From: an uncultured Erysipelotrichaceae bacterium
GTDB taxonomy: Bacteria > Bacillota_I > Bacilli_A > Acholeplasmatales > Anaeroplasmataceae
DNA length: 12,106 bases
Direction: 5' to 3'
NCBI GenBank assembly: GCA_902796895.1
Contig: CADBQV010000009.1
Location: 1 to 12,106, forward strand
Positions 6,875 through 12,106 of this stretch are shown here, one piece after another. The first letter of the stretch is position 1; each line of letters starts with the position of its first letter. The notes beneath the pieces are model-generated. The model worked only from the letters and a program-made list of their open reading frames with translations. It was not told the origin of the DNA and made no database searches. The position numbers were made by a program, and so were the translations under genes.

Positions 6875-8470
6875 CTATTTTATTTTAATAATTTTTTCAT
6901 TTTCATTATTAATATTTCTATGAGTTATATAAATTATTGTCTTATTAAATTTAACTAAATTATTAAATATTATTTCTTCATTATTCTTATCTAAGCTTGA
7001 TGAAAATTCATCAAGTAATAATATTGGTTTATCATATAAAATTAATATAGCTATTAATATTCTTTGAATTTGACCTAAAGATAAGCCACTATTATTATTT
7101 AATTTAGTATCAAGCTTATCCTTTAAATTCATTATTTCATCATAAATGTTAGCAAGCTTTAATGCTTCATTTATTTTATCTTCATCCTTAATACCAGTTA
7201 AAATATAAATATTTTCTCTAATTGATGCTGAAAATAAGATATTTTCTTGGCTTAGATAAGAAAATAAATTTCTAGATAATGCTGTTTTATATAATTTATC
7301 ATTTAATTTAAATGAAATATTACCGCTATCTGGCTTTAAAAATCCAAGCAATAACATTAAAAGAGTAGTTTTTCCAATACCTGATGGACCATCAATTTTA
7401 ACGATATCACCTTTATTAATATTAAAATTTAAATTATTAATAATTATATTTTCTTTATCATATGAAAATGATACATTTTCAAATTCAATTGAATCGAAAT
7501 CATTAATTTCATTTTCTAAATTAATATTTTCTAAATCAAATAATTGTTTTAATCTTTCTTCTGATGTTTTTCCTAAATTATAATTTGTAATTAATGATGA
7601 TAATGATAAAAATGGTGCTTCAATATTATTTATTAATTGAATAATAGCTATTAAAGAACCTGCAGTATATATATTTTTAGCAATTAAATAAGCTCCAAGT
7701 ATTATACATATAGCATATACAATTGATATAAATGCATATACTAATGAATTTGCAGTATATATAATATTATTTCTTTTTCTTTTAGCTTTCTTGGCATCTT
7801 CATTTAAGATATTATAATATTCTATAGATCTATTTATTCCATCATAAGCAATTATTTGTTTATGATGTGAATATGATTCTATAAAGAAATTAGAAGCTAT
7901 AGAATCTAATTCTAATACTTTTTTATGATGAGGCTTTATTATCTTAGAATAAAATCTAGCTCCGATTAATGCTAAAATACCGATTGAAAGTAATATAATA
8001 ATCATTAATTTATATTTTGTATCATCTAATATAAAAAGTAATATTAAGCTTAATAAAGCTCTAGATATTTGTTTAATTAAGCTTGGAAGTATTGTTAATT
8101 TAGCTTTAATTACATTTTTTATATCTTGACCATATAATACCTCTATATCTCCTACTTTATATAAAGATAAGCTATCTAAGGCTTTAAAGCTAATATTTGA
8201 AAATAACATATTTCTTAATTTCTTTTCTTCATTGATATAAAAGATTGAATATAAGAAATTATCAAATATTTTAACAATTATTGCAAGTATAGTTAAAGAT
8301 ATAATAATAATGATATATTTTATTAAATTATCAAATACTTTATTTTCCATATTTGAAACAGTTATTGCTTCATTAACTAAGTATTTAGTAAAAAATGGAA
8401 TTAAAAGTACAAGTATTGTAAATATTAATCCAATTATTGATAATATTATTGGATATTTCTTCTTAACCAT
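6875..8470 (-). CDS. ABC transporter, fused permease-ATPase (peptide exporter-like)
   Basis: A 531-residue half-transporter expected to work as a homodimer. The membrane domain (about 1-300) has six hydrophobic segments, near 7-33, 50-72, 126-148, 153-171, 237-262 and 265-285. The ATPase has Walker A GPSGIGKTT (361-369), Q-loop Gln 408, signature LSLGQ (463-467, one change from LSGGQ), Walker B ILLLDEF (483-489) with catalytic Glu 488, the D-loop SSSLD and switch His 517. It ends soon after the switch His and has no N-terminal C39 peptidase. ATG 8470 shares one base with the stop of the peptidase gene (TAATG) and has no Shine-Dalgarno sequence, so translation must be coupled. The neighbours (PqqD-like protein, S26-like peptidase, HprK-like kinase) suggest export of a modified peptide. 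The ABC exporter call is firm; the substrate is inferred. Confidence 0.9.
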   Translation of the reverse strand: MVKKKYPIILSIIGLIFTILVLLIPFFTKYLVNEAITVSNMENKVFDNLIKYIIIIISLTILAIIVKIFDNFLYSIFYINEEKKLRNMLFSNISFKALDSLSLYKVGDIEVLYGQDIKNVIKAKLTILPSLIKQISRALLSLILLFILDDTKYKLMIIILLSIGILALIGARFYSKIIKPHHKKVLELDSIASNFFIESYSHHKQIIAYDGINRSIEYYNILNEDAKKAKRKRNNIIYTANSLVYAFISIVYAICIILGAYLIAKNIYTAGSLIAIIQLINNIEAPFLSLSSLITNYNLGKTSEERLKQLFDLENINLENEINDFDSIEFENVSFSYDKENIIINNLNFNINKGDIVKIDGPSGIGKTTLLMLLLGFLKPDSGNISFKLNDKLYKTALSRNLFSYLSQENILFSASIRENIYILTGIKDEDKINEALKLANIYDEIMNLKDKLDTKLNNNSGLSLGQIQRILIAILILYDKPILLLDEFSSSLDKNNEEIIFNNLVKFNKTIIYITHRNINNENEKIIKIK

Positions 8471-8883
8471 TAAAATATTTTACTAAATATAAATCTTATA
8501 ATTTTAAATTTAACAATAAATTTATAAAGATTATATTTAACTCCCTTCAAATTATATACTTTATCCTTATTATTCTTTTTATAATTTATTACTTTAGCAA
8601 TTACTTGATTATAATTTACTTCTTCTAAGCCTGTTTGATGATCACCTACTATATATAATTTATTATTTTTGATTTTTCTTACTCTATGTAAGACAAATGA
8701 TTCATCTAATCTTTTATAAAGTAAGATATCGCCTTTTTTATAATTATTTATAGATACAATAGTAACTACATCATCATTTTTCAACATCGGTCTCATTGAT
8801 GTACCCTTAACTGGAAAAGAAAATGATTTATTTTCATTAAATGCTTCAAGCATTAAAGGATACAATAATTCTAATTTAATCAT
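8470..8883 (-). CDS. S24/S26-like signal peptidase family protein without membrane anchor
   Basis: A 137-residue protein of the signal peptidase I-like fold. PVKGTSMRPML (24-34) holds the catalytic Ser 29; GDILLYKR (51-58) and FVLHRV (63-68, His 66) follow, then a VGDHQ motif (79-83). A His in LHRV rather than the bacterial Lys suggests a Ser-His type as in SipW and archaeal/ER signal peptidases. There is no N-terminal membrane helix, unlike true leader peptidases; only a basic, hydrophobic C-terminal segment (about 117-137) might touch the membrane. ATG 8883 is preferred over GTG 8895 because GGA lies seven bases before it and it overlaps the PqqD gene stop by eight bases (ATGATTAA). In this context it may cut a leader from a peptide substrate, which is inference from neighbours. 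Confidence 0.82.
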   Translation of the reverse strand: MIKLELLYPLMLEAFNENKSFSFPVKGTSMRPMLKNDDVVTIVSINNYKKGDILLYKRLDESFVLHRVRKIKNNKLYIVGDHQTGLEEVNYNQVIAKVINYKKNNKDKVYNLKGVKYNLYKFIVKFKIIRFIFSKIF

Positions 8884-9142
8884 TATAAATTCCACGCTTT
8901 TTTAATTCTAAAATAAATTCATGTAAATCAGCTTTTAATTCTTCTTCTGAAGCATTATATTCTTTTAATAATTCCATAAGTACTTCATCTTGAGTTAAGC
9001 CATCCTTTAATTTATTATAAATAAAATATCCACATTCATTTGTATTATATATTTTACTTAAATTAACATTAGATTCAGTTGTAGGTATAATCATATAATC
9101 ATTACCTACTTTTTTAATAATAAAATTTTTACTTATTGGCAT
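8876..9142 (-). CDS. PqqD family protein (RiPP recognition element)
   Basis: An 88-residue single-domain protein. The PqqD pattern is visible: GNDYMIIP (13-20), V-NLSKIYNTNECGYFIYNKL (an aligned strand-helix stretch, 26-45), GLTQDEVLMELLKEYNAS (48-65) and a final DLHEFILELKKRGI helix (72-85). PqqD-type proteins bind leader peptides of ribosomally made precursors and present them to modifying enzymes. Start chosen at ATG 9142 (MPISKNF) with AAAGGA (9152-9157) nine bases upstream; the ATG at 9160 has no binding site. It overlaps the kinase gene by 14 bases and the peptidase gene by eight, so all are translated together. The family call is good; the bound peptide is not visible here. Confidence 0.85.
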   Translation of the reverse strand: MPISKNFIIKKVGNDYMIIPTTESNVNLSKIYNTNECGYFIYNKLKDGLTQDEVLMELLKEYNASEEELKADLHEFILELKKRGIYND

Positions 9143-9944
9143 ATTCCTTAATCCTTTCATTTAGAACTTTAAATGCATCATATTCCATGTTGCATCCATA
9201 ATATAATATTGGTAATTCTAATATTTTATCTGTTATTAAATCCCATTTTAAATCGTTATAATTAGGTGGAAATATTTGACCTAATAATAATCTAAAGGCA
9301 TCCTTTTTAGATAATTCTTTTAAAACATTTTCCTTAGATTGATATAAAAAGACAATGACATCTAATTTTTGTCTTATATTATTTTGCTTCATATGCTTAC
9401 CACACCATGGGTTTGGTTCTATATATAATTTATCATCAATTATTCTTATTATATTTTTATCATCATTAATAACTAATGAATTGCCATATTTTTCCCATAG
9501 TCTTCTTTGAGTAGATTTACCTGTACCTGATTTAGCACTAAATATTATTCCCATATTTTCATATTTTATTGATGAAGAATGGAAAAATATCGCATTTGAA
9601 TAATTATCAATTAAATAATTAATAGCATATTGGCTTAATAAATATTCATCTAAAAAAGATGATTTTTTTATGTATATATTTACATTTTCTTTATTATATT
9701 CAATATATGAAAAATAAATACCATTATGATTTTTTTGATGCTGAATAACTACATCATCTTTTATATATTTATCATAAAATTTAGTTTCATTTATTTTAAC
9801 AAAACCATCAATATTAAATTCCTTTTCATATAAATTTATGAAATAATTTGGTAATTTATCTACTTTATAATCGTGAATTGATTCAAATTCATCTAGATGT
9901 AATAAATTAATTTCAATTACAAGTCCACATACCTCAATAACCAT
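9129..9944 (-). CDS. HprK-like (HPr kinase/PEPCK-fold) kinase, probable peptide-modifying kinase
   Basis: A 271-residue protein. The C-terminal half has the HprK/PEPCK-type P-loop AKSGTGKST (137-145), the paired acidic site LVINDD (157-162) that matches LVADD of HPr kinase, and EPNPWCGK (176-183), a mark of HprK-related proteins found in peptide gene clusters. The N-terminal 110 residues lack the usual HPr kinase N-domain, and the C-terminal HPr-contact signature is not evident, so it is unlikely to be the cell's catabolite-control HPr kinase. HprK relatives in lasso-peptide clusters phosphorylate a Ser of the peptide; such a role fits the PqqD gene next door. I start at ATG 9944 because GAGG (9951-9954) is six bases upstream; ATG 9956 has no binding site. 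It is the first gene of the operon, with a clear promoter. Confidence 0.83.
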   Translation of the reverse strand: MVIEVCGLVIEINLLHLDEFESIHDYKVDKLPNYFINLYEKEFNIDGFVKINETKFYDKYIKDDVVIQHQKNHNGIYFSYIEYNKENVNIYIKKSSFLDEYLLSQYAINYLIDNYSNAIFFHSSSIKYENMGIIFSAKSGTGKSTQRRLWEKYGNSLVINDDKNIIRIIDDKLYIEPNPWCGKHMKQNNIRQKLDVIVFLYQSKENVLKELSKKDAFRLLLGQIFPPNYNDLKWDLITDKILELPILYYGCNMEYDAFKVLNERIKEYANK

Positions 9945-9985
9945 AAAATACCTCATAAATTTAAAATAGTAATTAATACTTTTTA

Positions 9986-10015
9986 ATTATATCATATTTT
10001 TTTAAATATAGTCAT
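9986..10015 (-). promoter_or_regulatory. Promoter of the kinase-PqqD-peptidase-ABC-EAL operon
   Basis: On the minus strand ATGACT (10015-10010), an 18-base spacer and TATAAT (9991-9986), with TGA directly before the -10 (extended -10). The leader to ATG 9944 is about 35 bases and contains GAGG. No other promoter-like pair is needed for the downstream genes, whose gaps are -14, -8, -1 and 22 bases. Confidence 0.7.
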
Positions 10016-10024
10016 ATATTTAAT

Positions 10025-10055
10025 AAAAAAGATGAAATTAAATTTCTTTAATTCC
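10025..10055 (-). terminator. Terminator after galK
   Basis: On the minus strand GGAATTAAA (10055-10047) pairs with TTTAATTTC (10042-10034), one pair being G-U, around a GAAA tetraloop, and six T follow after ATC (10030-10025). The stem is AT-rich and overlaps the galK stop codon, so efficiency may be modest and some read-through into the next operon is possible. Confidence 0.55.
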
Positions 10056-11150
10056 ATCTGTTATTTCAACCCTATATACATCTGCATATATTTGAGTTAA
10101 TTTATAATATTTTTCTTTTAATTTTATGCTAAAATCATTGAATGTATTTTTCTTTATTAAAGCAATTGCACAACCACCAAATCCAGCACCTGTTGATCTT
10201 GCGCCTATTGCACCTGCATATATAGCACTATCACAAATACTATCTAGGTGATATCCTGTTGTTTCATAATCATTTTTTAGTGATTCTTGTGATTCATTTA
10301 ATAATTTAGCGATTAATTTATAATCATTATTTTTAAGTGCTTTAACAAATTCAAATACTCTTTCATTTTCTTTTACGACATGATTAACTCTTTTAAATAA
10401 TAATTCATCATTTAATAATTCTTTTATATCACTTAAATTTTCACTTTTTAGCATACATAAATTTTTGACATCATATTTAGTTTTTATAATATCTAGAGCT
10501 TTATTACATTCTTCTACTCTTTCATTATATTTTGATTCAATTAATTTTCTAGGCTTATTAGTTTTTAAAACAACAAATTCATAATCTAATAAATTGATAT
10601 CTACATATTCATATTCAAATTTAGAACAATTTAAAAGTAAACATTGATTCTTTTTTCCTAAAGCTATAATTGCCTCATCCATAATGCCAGATTTTAAATT
10701 ACAATATTCATTTTCTACCATTTTTGAATATAATGCAATATCCTTATTAGATATGCCTAAATTAAATAATTTATTTAAAAGTAAGAATGTTACATCTAAA
10801 ATTGCAGCACTTGATGATAGTCCAGATCCTGCAGGTATGTTTGATACATAATTAATTTCTAAGCCTTTATTTATTTTATATCCTAGCTTTTTTAATATAT
10901 AAAAGACACCAACTGAATATATTGCCCAATCAAATTTTTTATCATAATTAATATTATCTAAATTAGTCTCAATTACATTATTAAAGCTTATTGATTTAAA
11001 TATTAATTTATTATCAATTCTTAAATTAACATATGCATCTAAATACATATTAATGCAGCAAGGAAGGACATAACCACCATTATAATCTATATGCTCACCA
11101 ATTAAATTAATTCTTGCTGGAGCTCTAAATTTATATTCATAATTAGTCAT
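10038..11150 (-). CDS. galK: Galactokinase (GHMP kinase family)
   Basis: A 370-residue cytoplasmic kinase that phosphorylates galactose (Leloir pathway) or a close relative. The galactokinase signature is complete: APARINLIGEHIDYNGGYVL (10-29), the ATP loop IPAGSGLSSSAA (105-116), SGIMDE (154-159) with the catalytic Asp 158, and the C-terminal GHMP motif GAGFGG (321-326). Length is slightly below the usual 380-390 residues. I start at ATG 11150; a TTG at 11174 is unlikely because it would lie deep inside the upstream gene. The start overlaps the upstream gene's stop by eight bases (ATGACTAA), with AAGGA (11163-11167) rather far away, so translation is probably coupled. Pairing with a glycosyltransferase-like gene, without galT or galE in view, leaves open a different sugar as substrate. 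Confidence 0.9.
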   Translation of the reverse strand: MTNYEYKFRAPARINLIGEHIDYNGGYVLPCCINMYLDAYVNLRIDNKLIFKSISFNNVIETNLDNINYDKKFDWAIYSVGVFYILKKLGYKINKGLEINYVSNIPAGSGLSSSAAILDVTFLLLNKLFNLGISNKDIALYSKMVENEYCNLKSGIMDEAIIALGKKNQCLLLNCSKFEYEYVDINLLDYEFVVLKTNKPRKLIESKYNERVEECNKALDIIKTKYDVKNLCMLKSENLSDIKELLNDELLFKRVNHVVKENERVFEFVKALKNNDYKLIAKLLNESQESLKNDYETTGYHLDSICDSAIYAGAIGARSTGAGFGGCAIALIKKNTFNDFSIKLKEKYYKLTQIYADVYRVEITDGIKEI

Positions 11151-12106
11151 TTTTATCACTATTCCTTGTGGCAAGCTTTACACATTCGTAAGCTCCATTA
11201 TAATATCCCATTTTATTTAATTCATTAATTCTATTTACCATATGAATTAATATATCCTTATCAGATATAATTCTATCTAACATTTCATTCATCATTTTTG
11301 GTTTAGGACATTCAAATGTACCATCTCCATATTCTCTTGAATGGATGGCACCATATACTTCATGTCCTCCAATATGGCGCATAAATACTTTAGGAATTGG
11401 ATAGAATGATAATTCAGATGGTTTAGTAATTAATACATCTGAATTAGGCATTAATAGGTTAGTTGAATATACTGCTTCAAATATATTTTTATTATATATA
11501 GCATATATTCCTTCTAAATCATTTAATCTTAATTCATTATTTAATTGTTTTAATTTATCATATTCATTAAAGAATAATTTAGCATCAATACCTTTAACAT
11601 CATTTATTAATTTATTATAAACTGTATCATGATCACCAAAATTAATTAGTAGTGTAACCTTCTTTTCTTTTACATAAGGAAGTAGATGAATTACCATTTC
11701 TTTAAATTGCTTATAACCAGCACCGGCACCACCAACAGTCATTAATATTCTAATTGGCTTACCATTTTTAATTCTTTTAATTCTTAATTCATTATCCTTA
11801 TCTAAATTACATAATAATTCATGATCGATAAAAGCACCAACACATTTTAATTCATCATCAGGAATACCATTTAAAGGCTTTTTAGAAAAGCCATTTAGCA
11901 TTTTATATCCTAAATATGCATATTCAGTTTGAACTGCATGTATTGCACCTTCTGATAGGTGAAGTGCCATAGGCCAGTTATCAGGTATTGCATTACAAAC
12001 ATTTTTTAATCCTGCATGAATTGCACCTTGGCTTGGCCAAACATGTGTTGCAATATATGGAATATCTTTTGGAATGTTATTAAAAATAGGCACTAAAAGT
12101 TCACTA
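11143..12106 (-). CDS. Probable GT-B glycosyltransferase (GT28/MGDG-synthase-like), N-terminus missing
   Basis: The frame is open at the right edge: 320 residues are visible, beginning SELLVPIFNN, and the true start is outside the window; a GTG at 12093 could be read as a start but the frame continues through it with no stop. Features of a GT-B enzyme are a glycine loop LMTVGGAGAGYKQF (121-134) opening the second Rossmann domain and DVLITKPSELSFYPIPKVF (223-241), which resembles the nucleotide-sugar site of MurG/MGDG-synthase-like enzymes. His-rich stretches near 21-30 and 49-56 belong to the first domain. No membrane segment is visible. Co-translation with galactokinase suggests a job in galactose-containing glycan or glycolipid synthesis, but donor and acceptor cannot be read from the sequence. 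The glycosyltransferase call is moderate. Confidence 0.6.
   Translation of the reverse strand, partial: SELLVPIFNNIPKDIPYIATHVWPSQGAIHAGLKNVCNAIPDNWPMALHLSEGAIHAVQTEYAYLGYKMLNGFSKKPLNGIPDDELKCVGAFIDHELLCNLDKDNELRIKRIKNGKPIRILMTVGGAGAGYKQFKEMVIHLLPYVKEKKVTLLINFGDHDTVYNKLINDVKGIDAKLFFNEYDKLKQLNNELRLNDLEGIYAIYNKNIFEAVYSTNLLMPNSDVLITKPSELSFYPIPKVFMRHIGGHEVYGAIHSREYGDGTFECPKPKMMNEMLDRIISDKDILIHMVNRINELNKMGYYNGAYECVKLATRNSDKND

Noticed and set aside
9129..9944. True HPr kinase/phosphorylase (hprK) of carbon catabolite control
   Set aside because: The P-loop and DD site fit the fold, but the N-terminal domain differs, no HPr-contact signature is visible, and it is translationally coupled to a PqqD-like gene.
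9968..9980. Short inverted repeat AGTAATTAATACT after the kinase operon -10 box
   Set aside because: Only four base pairs per arm in very AT-rich sequence; too weak to call an operator.
9957..10037. Possible precursor peptide gene in the gap before the kinase operon
   Set aside because: The 81-base gap holds a terminator T run and a promoter; I found no start codon with a binding site and a usable frame on either strand.
1..12106. CRISPR arrays, tRNA/rRNA genes, insertion sequences, riboswitches
   Set aside because: No spaced direct repeats, tRNA cloverleaf, transposase-like protein, terminal repeats or long structured leader was found; all intergenic gaps are under about 135 bases.

Overview
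The window comes from an AT-rich, low-GC Gram-positive bacterium. UGA is used as a stop (feoB and the gene after it) and Trp is written TGG (three in a row near 4383-4393), so the code is standard and not the Mycoplasma code. The very AT-rich codons, tiny intergenic gaps, AGGAGG-type ribosome binding sites, BioY-type ECF uptake and Clostridia/Bacilli-style FeoA-FeoA-FeoB suggest an uncultured gut Firmicute (Bacilli/Erysipelotrichia/RF39-like or Clostridia). That placement is inference only.

Left part (1-1600): an unrecognised protein gene runs off the left edge on the minus strand and is divergent from bioY, the biotin-binding S component of an ECF transporter. The two promoters face away from each other, and their -35 boxes form the two arms of one 15+15 bp imperfect palindrome, so the genes may share a regulator. 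Two back-to-back terminators separate bioY from a small three-helix membrane protein of unknown function on the minus strand.

Iron region (1640-4703): feoA, a second feoA, feoB and a small Cys-rich FeoB-associated membrane protein form one tight plus-strand operon for ferrous iron uptake. Four alternating AGTTAT/ATAACT half-sites sit directly before the feoA ribosome binding site and look like a metal-repressor operator. A strong bidirectional hairpin ends the operon and also ends the convergent operon.

Central minus-strand operon (9944 down to 4702): one promoter precedes five coupled genes in the order HprK-like kinase, PqqD-like peptide-binding protein, signal-peptidase-like serine peptidase without an anchor, ABC exporter, and a membrane protein with a degenerate GGDEF and an intact EAL (cyclic-di-GMP phosphodiesterase) domain. 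The first four resemble the maturation and export part of a ribosomally made, modified peptide (RiPP) pathway, but no precursor peptide gene is visible in or beside the operon. This is the most interesting part of the window.

Right end (10025-12106): galactokinase (galK) is preceded, with an 8-base overlap, by a probable GT-B-fold glycosyltransferase whose N-terminus lies beyond the right edge. A hairpin overlapping the galK stop codon separates this pair from the kinase/PqqD operon.

No rRNA, tRNA, CRISPR array, insertion sequence or attachment site was seen, and no gene-free stretch exceeds 300 bases.
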